Below are positions 21,634 through 29,393 of a stretch of DNA of 49,289 nucleotides, one piece after another. Source of the stretch: an uncultured Solobacterium sp. (GTDB lineage Bacteria; Bacillota_I; Bacilli_A; Erysipelotrichales; Erysipelotrichaceae); assembly GCA_900552125.1 (NCBI GenBank), contig URYK01000020.1:1-49289 (forward strand). Reading direction: 5' to 3'. Each line of letters begins with the position of its first letter. Positions within the stretch are counted from its first letter, which is position 1. Position numbers and translations under genes: made by a program. Under the pieces are notes generated by a model. The model worked only from the letters and a program-made list of their open reading frames with translations. It had not been told where the DNA came from and ran no database searches.

Positions 21634-22393
21634 CATACACCTCCGTAGCTGTAGCGTTTTGTTTGTTTCCGCCCATGAAATATACAACTAAAGCTATTGC
21701 TAAACCAAATAATGCTACTCCTAATACAGGAATGTTCAAATATGCTGCTAATAAGAAACCAATAATCAAGAATGCAGTTAATTCTTTTGTCAGAATCATT
21801 CGAGCTAACATGGCAAACCCGATAGCTGGTAAGATTCCAGCTGCAACATCCATACCATGAGTGATCCATTCAGGGATAACAGCTAGTACTCCTTCAATAA
21901 CATCCACACCTACATAGAACGCAATAGCTACTACAGCTGCTAGAATAACTTTATTACCGATACCAGCAATACGACATATCCATTCAACTTTTGTCGCATC
22001 ACCTTTTGCCGCATATTTATCTGCTAGATGACCTGCCCAAGTAAGTAGGAACATCATTTGAAGATTATCAAATAATAATACTAAGGTAGCAACTGGAATT
22101 GCCAAAGTAACTGCAGCCCCAATAGACGCTTTAGATATAATTACAAAAGAAACACCAATTATAGAACCCGCAGTCATATCAGGCGGATTACTTGCCCCAA
22201 TAGGGATGGCACCTAAGAATGCAAGCTCTAGTGTTGCCCCAACCTTAATACCTGTTTCTAAATCTCCTAATACTAGCCCAGTTAATGTAGACATTATAAT
22301 AGGACGATTCCACATTGTTGACCCCATATAACAGTGTAAATACCCGAAACACGCTACAAGGAAAATCAACAAAGACTGAATACCTAAACTCAT
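21614..22393 (-). CDS. PTS mannose-family EIIC component
   Basis: Membrane subunit IIC (259 residues) of the same permease, with about seven hydrophobic segments. Family motifs include STLTGLVLGDLETGIKVGATLELAFLG and IGASNPPDMTAGSIIG, the region that in mannose-family IIC lines the sugar path. GAGAGGAAA precedes the ATG. It lies between EIIB and EIID. The sugar cannot be inferred from sequence alone. The BtpA-like protein in the operon argues against a plain mannose/glucose system. Confidence 0.94.
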   Translation of the reverse strand: MSLGIQSLLIFLVACFGYLHCYMGSTMWNRPIIMSTLTGLVLGDLETGIKVGATLELAFLGAIPIGASNPPDMTAGSIIGVSFVIISKASIGAAVTLAIPVATLVLLFDNLQMMFLLTWAGHLADKYAAKGDATKVEWICRIAGIGNKVILAAVVAIAFYVGVDVIEGVLAVIPEWITHGMDVAAGILPAIGFAMLARMILTKELTAFLIIGFLLAAYLNIPVLGVALFGLAIALVVYFMGGNKQNATATEVYDDDNEF

Positions 22394-22422
22394 TTTAATT
22401 TCCTCTCTTTCTTTTTATATCT

Positions 22423-22896
22423 TTATTTTAATAAATCCATTGCATTTTGCTTATGATCACTAGGAACTAACTGAACCTGTAAATCTATTCCTTTTTCATT
22501 CATTTCAGTTAACCATGCTTCATCCTGTTCAGATACAAAGACTGCTTTTGAAATTTGTCTTCTATCATCTCTTGCTTTCATACCGCCAATATTGATTACT
22601 TTAATGGTAGGAACTTCATTGCTTAAACGATAAGCATCTTCTACACTTTCCACGATAATAAATAATTTATATTTATCAGTTACTCCACTATTTAGCGCTT
22701 TAATAGAGTCTTCAATACTCTTCATAACTAATTTAACCCCAGTTGGTTTTGCCATTTTCATAGCTGCCATCTTTAATTCATCTTTCATCAGACTATCACT
22801 AGCTATTAAGATACAATCACTATCTAGAAATTTTGTCCATGAAAATGCAACCTGACCATGCAATAAACGATGATCGATTCTAACTAATTTAATCAT
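22423..22896 (-). CDS. PTS mannose-family EIIB component
   Basis: Soluble IIB subunit (157 residues). It receives phosphate from IIA on a histidine and passes it to the incoming sugar. The active site RIDHRLLHGQVAFSW near the N-terminus contains the phospho-His, His13, in the LLHGQV motif. The C-terminal LVPSDHKQNAMDLL is typical. AGGAGG precedes the ATG. It follows the BtpA-like gene by 11 bp and is followed 29 bp later by EIIC. Confidence 0.95.
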   Translation of the reverse strand: MIKLVRIDHRLLHGQVAFSWTKFLDSDCILIASDSLMKDELKMAAMKMAKPTGVKLVMKSIEDSIKALNSGVTDKYKLFIIVESVEDAYRLSNEVPTIKVINIGGMKARDDRRQISKAVFVSEQDEAWLTEMNEKGIDLQVQLVPSDHKQNAMDLLK

Positions 22897-22907
22897 ATGT
22901 TTTCCTC

Positions 22908-23645
22908 CTAATTATTTCTAACTTTATTTACAGCTTCTATTAATGCCTTTACATGACTGGCATCAACATCACCAGTGTCTTTATATGTATCTTTAAAATA
23001 ACTTCCAACAATTGCCGCATCTCCTACTGTAAACTGCTCAGCACAATTATCCGCAGTCACTCCAGCACCAATTACAAGTGGAAAATCTCCAATTATAGAA
23101 CGGAATTCTTTGATTTTTTCCATAGATGTTTCCTGTCCTGTCGCATCCTGTGTAACCACAATAGCATCACATCTAGTCATGCCAATTTTCAAATCTTCTT
23201 CCAATGTACGTTCTGATAAATATGGCTGATATTTAAAGCGCACACCGCCAAGAACATACACGCCGCTTTCTTCACGATATTTTTTCATAAATGCTTCAAA
23301 TGAATAATCATCTCGTGGTTTCATATGTCCTGCAACAGAATCTAATTGTACAAAAGCTGCATGATAGCGTTTTGCTAAATCAAAACCCATTGCATCAAGA
23401 TTTAAACAATTAACTCCATATATGATATCAAAATCTGCATGATCCAAATAATCTAAAACCATTTCCATTTGATAATAGTTACCAAAATAGTTCTCCACAA
23501 TAACGGCATCTACTCCATTTTCTCTATAAATGTCGATTTCTCTTTTTGCTCTTTCTAATACTTCTTCATCTGTTGTTCCTTTTAAATGTAACATTCCAAA
23601 AATAGGTTTCTTATTTTTGAAAATCTCTAAAAAATTTGGTTTCAT
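22908..23645 (-). CDS. BtpA/SgcQ-family TIM-barrel protein
   Basis: A 245-residue (beta/alpha)8 protein of the BtpA family, which includes SgcQ of an enteric PTS operon and cyanobacterial BtpA. Hallmarks are FGMLHLKGT near the start, GVDAVIVENYFG, and the C-terminal phosphate-binding-like segments VVTQDATG and VIGAGVTADN with AAIVGSYFK. The enzyme activity of this family is not established. A barrel with phosphate-type motifs inside a PTS operon suggests it acts on the imported sugar phosphate (inference). AGGAGGAG precedes the ATG. It sits between EIIA and EIIB with gaps of 11 bp on each side. Confidence 0.88.
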   Translation of the reverse strand: MKPNFLEIFKNKKPIFGMLHLKGTTDEEVLERAKREIDIYRENGVDAVIVENYFGNYYQMEMVLDYLDHADFDIIYGVNCLNLDAMGFDLAKRYHAAFVQLDSVAGHMKPRDDYSFEAFMKKYREESGVYVLGGVRFKYQPYLSERTLEEDLKIGMTRCDAIVVTQDATGQETSMEKIKEFRSIIGDFPLVIGAGVTADNCAEQFTVGDAAIVGSYFKDTYKDTGDVDASHVKALIEAVNKVRNN

Positions 23646-23656
23646 AACTTCTCCTC

Positions 23657-24067
23657 CTAAAAATCTTCATTTTCCTCTACTTCAATACACGTTTTAAAAG
23701 TAATACCTGATTGTGCCTCTTCTACTGCATTGATAACCGCACTATCGTCTAACTCAGATTGATTAGCAATTACCAATCCTAAAATCAGATTAAGATTCAT
23801 ACCAGAACAAACACGTACTCTTTCATTATCTAATAATTGTGATAAAGCTGTATGAACACTTCCACCTAAGATATCACAGATAAACAAATATTGTTCATCA
23901 TCAGCTTCAATTCTGCTACGCATTTCTTTAGCATAATCTTCTGGATTCATTCCTGGATATAAGCAATACACTTCTACTTGATCCACTAAACTTCCAACAA
24001 TCATTTGAGCCGTATGTTTCATACCTTTGGCTAACTCACCATGAGATGCTAAAATAAGTTTTGTCAC
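23657..24067 (-). CDS. PTS mannose-family EIIA component
   Basis: Soluble IIA subunit, 136 residues when started at the GTG at 24067. It takes phosphate from HPr on His9 (LILASHGELAKG) and hands it to IIB. FICDILGGSVHTAL and the C-terminal helix are typical of the family. I choose GTG because GAAGGGAG lies 9 nt upstream and because the longer reading back to 24112 would start inside the sigma-54 promoter, upstream of the expected transcription start. It is the first gene of the operon. Confidence 0.9.
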   Translation of the reverse strand: MTKLILASHGELAKGMKHTAQMIVGSLVDQVEVYCLYPGMNPEDYAKEMRSRIEADDEQYLFICDILGGSVHTALSQLLDNERVRVCSGMNLNLILGLVIANQSELDDSAVINAVEEAQSGITFKTCIEVEENEDF

Positions 24068-24095
24068 TAGTTTCAACTCCCTTCGCCTATATACT

Positions 24096-24112
24096 AGCAA
24101 AAACCGTGCCAA
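24096..24112 (-). promoter_or_regulatory. Sigma-54 (-24/-12) promoter of the PTS operon
   Basis: The minus strand reads TTGGCACGGTTTTTGCT, matching the sigma-54 consensus (YTGGCACG, N4, TTGCW) with GG and GC at the required spacing. Transcription should start near 24086, leaving a leader of about 19 nt that carries the GAAGGGAG site of EIIA. The adjacent activator has the GAFTGA loop that contacts sigma-54, which independently supports this call. Confidence 0.88.
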
Positions 24113-24131
24113 TTTTTAAAAGCACGGTTTT
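24099..24131 (-). terminator. Terminator of the activator gene, overlapping the sigma-54 promoter
   Basis: A perfect 10-bp stem (AAAACCGTGC at 24122-24131 read on the minus strand, pairing with GCACGGTTTT at 24100-24109) is followed by T then GC. It lies about 105 bp beyond the activator stop. Its second arm and T-run are the same bases as the -24/-12 elements. Confidence 0.7.
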
Positions 24132-24195
24132 ATCATGTTTTTTTATAATATAGCACTTACATTTTTGGAAGTATTTTGATATCTCTATACTTTTG

Positions 24196-24225
24196 TCGAC
24201 ACTACGAACAAGTCAATCGACACTA
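24196..24225. promoter_or_regulatory. Upstream activating sequence candidate, 21-bp phased repeat
   Basis: Plus-strand TCGACACTA occurs at 24196-24204 and again at 24217-24225, exactly 21 bp (two helical turns) apart. The repeats lie about 110-140 bp upstream of the predicted start from the sigma-54 promoter. That is where LevR-type activators bind in known systems. Confidence 0.6.
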
Positions 24226-24235
24226 ATTATTTGAC

Positions 24236-26971
24236 CTAATTCTCTTCATTGTTTTCTATATATTCATACATATAAGCCATTTCCTGAGGTGTAATTTCCA
24301 CACTGTAATAGCGTTCCACGTTTTGAAAACACTGTTTAACCAAATCAATAAAGTCCTGATGCTGTTCCATAAAATTATCAATATGAGGATAATTATCTAT
24401 GCTAGCATGTGTAACAAGTCTTTCAATCAAGCAACATATATGGACATACATACCAACACAGGTGGCATTCGATAAACTAACTCCCATACGCTCTTGTAAT
24501 TGATCTAGAGCCGTGGCAACATGCTCTAACAATATGCCAGGATTTAATATCGTCAATGTTGTGATCAGATTCGTTAAAGAGAAATTCTTTAATATATTAT
24601 TTTTAAACGTTTTTATCTCTTCAATATCCAAATAATTTTGAAAATACTGATGTAATTTATCCATGGTAACATTAATTATTAGATCCTCCAATGGGATAAA
24701 TGGAACTTCTTCAATATTAGGATTCAGTGTACCTACTATACAAATTATTTCATAATTATCAAAAAATGATGTATTCAATCTCTTTTCTATTAAGGTATTA
24801 TAATCATAAGTTAAAATTTTAATATCCTTCTGTTTTGGAAGAGAATCTTCTAAAATTCTTTTTAGTCGTTCTGCAGTACCTAATCCGCTCGCACATGAGC
24901 ATAAAATCAATGGATCTTTATGACGATGTGAAATAATATGATAGGTAGGCATTCCATGTTCACTGACTATCTTAAAAATTTCTTCTAATGGTTTTCCTAA
25001 GCGTATTCCATTTCCTACTTCTAATGCCATCTTTGTGGATACATTATTCATAATTCCAATATTAACATTGCGAACCTGTACAATTGCTTTATAAATATCT
25101 TCTAATGACCCCATATCCACTAATAAAACCATTTCTTCAAAATCACCAATTTTTGCTAGATGTGTCTGTATTTGTTCAACAATCTGTGCATTGGTAACAT
25201 TCATTGGCATATCAATTGCATCAAAAATATATTGATCTAAAAATCGATTAGCAGCATCCGCAATTGATGAAGCGGTAGAATATCCATGAGTTAAAATAAG
25301 ACCTAAGCGTTTATTCCAATCAGAAGCTCGATTAAATTTCTTTAGATAAAGTGTAAGGATACAAAGAGCTATATCATCCAGCTGTAAATCTACGTTAGCG
25401 TGAAGACTTTCTGCCATATCAAGAGAAATTATGTATTCACGATGTAAACGATTATCTAATAATTCTTTCAATGCACTAATTTCCTCTTTGCGATGTTCAT
25501 TATAGTTTTTTAGTTCTACTGTAAATCGTGTATAGTCATGTAAATAAGTAGTCATTGTAATAACATCATTATTATTCAGACGAAGACCATAGCGATCGGA
25601 TACAATGTTTAAAATCTGTTTCAGAATAGTCTGAATATATACAAAGCTTGCATTGTGTTTCCAATCATTTTTAAACATAATTTGATCATAATAGTTATCC
25701 AAAGCTTTATAACAAGCATCTAAGAAAGAAGCATAGCCACATTTACCTAGAGAAAGATTTGAAAAATTTTCTAATATCTGATTATTCAATCTTCCTTGTA
25801 GTCGTTCATTACCTACAAAATGCAGTAAATCTTCTAAATCAAGAACTGCTGCCTGTGCTTCCATGATTCCTTTACGATCACTGATATCCAGTTGTACCAG
25901 ATTAGAAGGCAAATCAAAAGAGTCTACAATTATTTTTGTATCTGTTGGCGTACATTTGTAATAAGCATGAACACAGCTAGCCTGTATACAATTTTTTAGG
26001 TCTCCAATATTTCCAGGAAAATCAGAGGTAGCAAGCGTATTATACACAGTATTCGTAATTGCAATTTGTTTATTCAAACGTTTGCTTTCTTGTTTAAAGA
26101 TTGTATAAATCAGCTGTAATCGTTCCTGCATACCTCTTTCCTGCAGACTAGGCACAGTAACAATCATAGGAATTCGTCGTAATAATGTTTTTAATAAGCA
26201 TTTTTTAGGATCTTCTGTAGTCGCAAAAATTAATCTAGCGTTGGACTGATACCAATGTTCATTATCCCCAACCATATGATACATTCCTTTGTCCATGAAT
26301 AGAAATAGTTTTTCCTGACATTCTGCTTTTAAACAATGTACCTCATCTAAAAACAAAATTCCATCCTCTGCTAGTTTCAATAATCCAGGATTATCCTTAT
26401 CAGCTCCTGTAAAAGCTCCCTTTCTATGTCCAAATAAATTTGCGGAAAGTAATTCTGGATTATTCGCATATTCACTACAGTTTAAAATCAGAAAAGGTTT
26501 GTCTTTTTCTATAAATCCTTTATGTACGGCATACTCATAAGTTGTAGATGCAATTAAGCTTTTCCCTGTTCCTGTAGGTCCATATAATAAAAATGGCAAT
26601 CCTTTAGGAGGATAAGAAATCGTTGCTTTACAAGTATCTACTACACTTTGTAATGAGTTATCATATCCTATCAGATTTTCAAAATCCTTATTTTGTTCCA
26701 ATCGAAGCATTTCTTGAAAAGCGTCAATAGATGCATAAACATTATTTGGTATATGAATATGGTATTTCTCTTCTAATGTTGTAGAGTCTAAAAACAATAC
26801 AGGCCGAGTATTAATCTTCAAAAACAAACCATCATTAAAAAATTCATTTAAATACTGTGAAATCATATTTCGGCTAACATGAAGCTGATCAGCAATCCAT
26901 TGAGCATTTGCATTCTGAATGTCTCCTTGTTTTGTCAAATCAATGACCTGCTTATAGACCTGTTCTTTCAT
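24236..26971 (-). CDS. LevR-type sigma-54-dependent activator with PTS regulation domains
   Basis: A 911-residue transcription activator controlled by PTS phosphorylation. Order: N-terminal winged helix (about 1-60, QWIADQLHVSRNMISQYL); AAA+ domain with Walker A GPTGTGKS (131-138), the sigma-54 contact loop GAFTGA (185-190) and Walker B GILFLDE (204-210); PRD1 (about 420-545, with H478 and H524); EIIA(Man)-like domain with H562 (LTHGYSTAS); EIIB(Gat)-like domain with C693 (CASGLGTA); and PRD2 (about 800-911, with H844). This is the full LevR/ManR layout. It directly precedes the PTS operon and should activate it from the sigma-54 promoter when the sugar is present. A weak AAAGGGTG precedes the ATG. 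Confidence 0.95.
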   Translation of the reverse strand: MKEQVYKQVIDLTKQGDIQNANAQWIADQLHVSRNMISQYLNEFFNDGLFLKINTRPVLFLDSTTLEEKYHIHIPNNVYASIDAFQEMLRLEQNKDFENLIGYDNSLQSVVDTCKATISYPPKGLPFLLYGPTGTGKSLIASTTYEYAVHKGFIEKDKPFLILNCSEYANNPELLSANLFGHRKGAFTGADKDNPGLLKLAEDGILFLDEVHCLKAECQEKLFLFMDKGMYHMVGDNEHWYQSNARLIFATTEDPKKCLLKTLLRRIPMIVTVPSLQERGMQERLQLIYTIFKQESKRLNKQIAITNTVYNTLATSDFPGNIGDLKNCIQASCVHAYYKCTPTDTKIIVDSFDLPSNLVQLDISDRKGIMEAQAAVLDLEDLLHFVGNERLQGRLNNQILENFSNLSLGKCGYASFLDACYKALDNYYDQIMFKNDWKHNASFVYIQTILKQILNIVSDRYGLRLNNNDVITMTTYLHDYTRFTVELKNYNEHRKEEISALKELLDNRLHREYIISLDMAESLHANVDLQLDDIALCILTLYLKKFNRASDWNKRLGLILTHGYSTASSIADAANRFLDQYIFDAIDMPMNVTNAQIVEQIQTHLAKIGDFEEMVLLVDMGSLEDIYKAIVQVRNVNIGIMNNVSTKMALEVGNGIRLGKPLEEIFKIVSEHGMPTYHIISHRHKDPLILCSCASGLGTAERLKRILEDSLPKQKDIKILTYDYNTLIEKRLNTSFFDNYEIICIVGTLNPNIEEVPFIPLEDLIINVTMDKLHQYFQNYLDIEEIKTFKNNILKNFSLTNLITTLTILNPGILLEHVATALDQLQERMGVSLSNATCVGMYVHICCLIERLVTHASIDNYPHIDNFMEQHQDFIDLVKQCFQNVERYYSVEITPQEMAYMYEYIENNEEN

Positions 26972-27001
26972 ATATCATGCACACCCTTTCATTTTTAATA
27001 A

Positions 27002-27030
27002 AATATAACATGGCATTTCAAAAGAAACAA
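27002..27030 (-). promoter_or_regulatory. Promoter of the LevR-type activator gene
   Basis: TTGTTT (27025-27030), a 17-bp spacer and an extended -10 with TATATT (27002-27007, preceded by TGT) on the minus strand. This is a sigma-A type promoter, so the activator is made independently of sigma-54. Confidence 0.55.
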
Positions 27031-27046
27031 GGATTTCTTTTCATAT

Positions 27047-27072
27047 AAAAATGACCCATATAGAGTCATTTT
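27047..27072 (-). terminator. Terminator after ndk
   Basis: The minus strand forms AAAATGACTC/GGGTCATTTT with a small loop and a T-run, directly after the ndk stop codon. Confidence 0.7.
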
Positions 27073-27075
27073 GAT

Positions 27076-27555
27076 TTATAGATATTTTTCCCAGATCTTC
27101 AATTCACGTTCTGCACTTTCTTTAGAATCGGATGCGTGAATAACATTATTCACTAGTCGAACACCTGCACTAGCTTTATCATAGCTATCATCACTATATT
27201 TACCACGTATACTATTAGGATCAGCCTCTTGAGGATTTGTTTTTCCTGCCAATGTTCTTGTAAGTGTTATGATATCTTCTTCACCATCATAACTTACTTC
27301 CATAGGCATGATGTAATGTGGGCCATCATAATAGAATGAATTAAATAATTTCCCAGGAAAATTAAAACCTTTATCCATGGAGTCAATTACCCCAGCATAA
27401 TGTTCAATCAATGTTTTCATAACTTCCATATCTACTTGAACTTCTTTTTGTTTTTCAATACAAAGACCCGCCTGTTTTAAATCCTGTAATACATCCTCAA
27501 CATGATGAGTGGCAAATGCATCTGGTTTTAACATTAAAAATGTTTTCTGTTTCAT
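27076..27555 (-). CDS. ndk: Nucleoside diphosphate kinase
   Basis: Predicted to transfer the gamma phosphate from ATP to nucleoside diphosphates through a phospho-histidine. FLMLKPDAF opens the protein, and LTRTLAGKTNPQEADPNSIRG is the family core. The active-site His lies in NNVIHASDS, where most homologues have NxxHGSDS. At 159 residues it is longer than the usual ~140-150, with extra residues between the RGKYSDDSYDK segment and the active-site strand. GGAGG lies 5 nt before the ATG at 27555. An in-frame ATG four codons earlier overlaps that site. It follows the methionine operon by 65 bp and may be partly co-transcribed. Confidence 0.9.
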   Translation of the reverse strand: MKQKTFLMLKPDAFATHHVEDVLQDLKQAGLCIEKQKEVQVDMEVMKTLIEHYAGVIDSMDKGFNFPGKLFNSFYYDGPHYIMPMEVSYDGEEDIITLTRTLAGKTNPQEADPNSIRGKYSDDSYDKASAGVRLVNNVIHASDSKESAERELKIWEKYL

Positions 27556-27620
27556 AATATCCTCCATTTTTCTTTTCGTTTACACTAAGCTTAGCACTTC
27601 TATCTAAAAATAACAATATA

Positions 27621-29393
27621 CTAAGCTCTTTCTTCCTGTTTATGAATATAAGAAATAATACTTCCTATAATTTCTACTCGATTAAATGGTGTGATTAAGT
27701 AATATCCATCCACATAATCCTTCATCGCATCAATTGTCTGACAGCTAATATCGATAGCTAACTGCTGAGCCTCTTCTCTAGTTTTTCCCTCATAACACGC
27801 AACCAATTGTTCATCTACTTCAATACCTGAGATTTCATTATTCATATATACCGCATTACGATGAGAAACAATTGGAAGAACACCACCTAAAAGATAGGCA
27901 TCCAATTCCTGTTTTGCTTTCTTTAAATTATCAAGTGCTCTTTGAGAATGTACTGGCTGTGTTAAAAATCCTTCAACACCGTGTTTCATCTTCTGTTTTG
28001 CCTTTTGAAGTTCCGCCTCAAAGTTAACCGCATTAATATTTAAGGCGCCAAAGATTAAAAATGGATGTGGAAACATCGTTTGATTTAAATCCTGAATATA
28101 ATTAGCTAAAATCTGTGAATTGAAATTAAATACAGCTTTTACTTCTTGACGATCTTCACTTGGTATAGGATCTCCCGTCACCACAAGTACATTAGAGATC
28201 CCTTCAATCTGAAGACCAAATAACAATGCTTTTGTCGCATTAATATTACGATCTCGACAAGTCATATGGGGAATAATCTCTATATCAAGTTCACGATGTA
28301 ATTTACATGCTAATAATGAGCTATCAACTCTTGCCCTGGCAATTGGACAATCCGCAATCGTAATCGCATCTACTCCTGCCTCTTTTAAATATTGAGCATT
28401 GCTAATAAAACGATCAATCTCACAATTAGCAGGAGGATCAAATTCAACCGCAACTATTTTCTTATTTTCTTTTAGTTTATGACGAATTGGATTTGTATCA
28501 ACACTAACTTTCTGTTTTTGCTCATCTGTTTTATGAATTTCCTGTGCTGGTTTTAAATCTGCTAAATTTCTCTTTAATTTCTGTATATATACAGGTGTCG
28601 TTCCACAACAGCCACCTAATACAATCGCGCCTTTTTGGTAGATTTCCTTCATAACAGAAGCAAAATAATCAGAACTGTCCTGAAAATAAGTACGATTCGA
28701 TAATACTGTTGGATATCCCGCATTTGGCATGATTAGAATTGGTTTCTTTTGTGTATCAATTTTCTCTAATAATTGTTTCATATGCAATGGACCGCAAATA
28801 CAATTCAAACCACAGATATCAATATTATCATCTTCTAAACAATCTGATAATAGTGTTTGCATAGATTTGCCTTGACGACTATAGCCATCTGCTGTCACAG
28901 AAAAAGAAACCGCAATACATGCTTCTGGACATTTTGTTCGAATATAAGAGGCAATCTCAGAAATAGCCTTAGTACTCCATAATGTTTCAAACAGAAAATT
29001 TTTAGCTCCTTCTTCTAAAAATATATCCACAATTTTTTGATATTGTGAAAATAAAGACACATTTTTTTGTTCCACGATTGGACCTATATCCGCAAAGATT
29101 TTATCTACATCCTGCGTTGCCTGATATGCTAAACGATATCCTTCACGAAGTACCTCTTGAATAGTTTTCCAATCATATTCTAAATGCTGCTCATTAGCAG
29201 AAAATGTATTTGTCTTAATAACATCTGCCCCTGCATCTAAATATTCTTTATAAATATTCAACACTCGCTGAGGATGTTTTATATTCGCAATTTCACAAGT
29301 ATCATGATTCTCCTGATACTTATCTGCATAATATGTTCCAAATGCTCCATCAAACACTAAATAACCTTGTTCCTTAATTTTATTTAGAATCAC
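27621..29393 (-). CDS. yitJ: Homocysteine S-methyltransferase / methylenetetrahydrofolate reductase fusion
   Basis: A 590-residue bifunctional protein of the YitJ type. The N-terminal ~290 residues form a homocysteine S-methyltransferase domain with zinc-binding Cys in GLNCICG and GGCCGTTP. The C-terminal ~280 residues (from KKIVAVEFDPPANCEID) form a methylenetetrahydrofolate reductase, which makes the 5-methyl-THF that MetH uses. The start is GTG at 29393, overlapping the metH stop (GTGA), with GGGAGGT upstream, so translation is coupled to metH. The context gives a complete methyl branch: folate reduction, methyl transfer and cobalamin reactivation in one operon. Confidence 0.93.
   Translation of the reverse strand: MILNKIKEQGYLVFDGAFGTYYADKYQENHDTCEIANIKHPQRVLNIYKEYLDAGADVIKTNTFSANEQHLEYDWKTIQEVLREGYRLAYQATQDVDKIFADIGPIVEQKNVSLFSQYQKIVDIFLEEGAKNFLFETLWSTKAISEIASYIRTKCPEACIAVSFSVTADGYSRQGKSMQTLLSDCLEDDNIDICGLNCICGPLHMKQLLEKIDTQKKPILIMPNAGYPTVLSNRTYFQDSSDYFASVMKEIYQKGAIVLGGCCGTTPVYIQKLKRNLADLKPAQEIHKTDEQKQKVSVDTNPIRHKLKENKKIVAVEFDPPANCEIDRFISNAQYLKEAGVDAITIADCPIARARVDSSLLACKLHRELDIEIIPHMTCRDRNINATKALLFGLQIEGISNVLVVTGDPIPSEDRQEVKAVFNFNSQILANYIQDLNQTMFPHPFLIFGALNINAVNFEAELQKAKQKMKHGVEGFLTQPVHSQRALDNLKKAKQELDAYLLGGVLPIVSHRNAVYMNNEISGIEVDEQLVACYEGKTREEAQQLAIDISCQTIDAMKDYVDGYYLITPFNRVEIIGSIISYIHKQEERA

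Noticed and set aside
21633..21869. Alternative frame within the EIIC gene on the minus strand
   Set aside because: Pure out-of-frame reading of a clear EIIC coding sequence.
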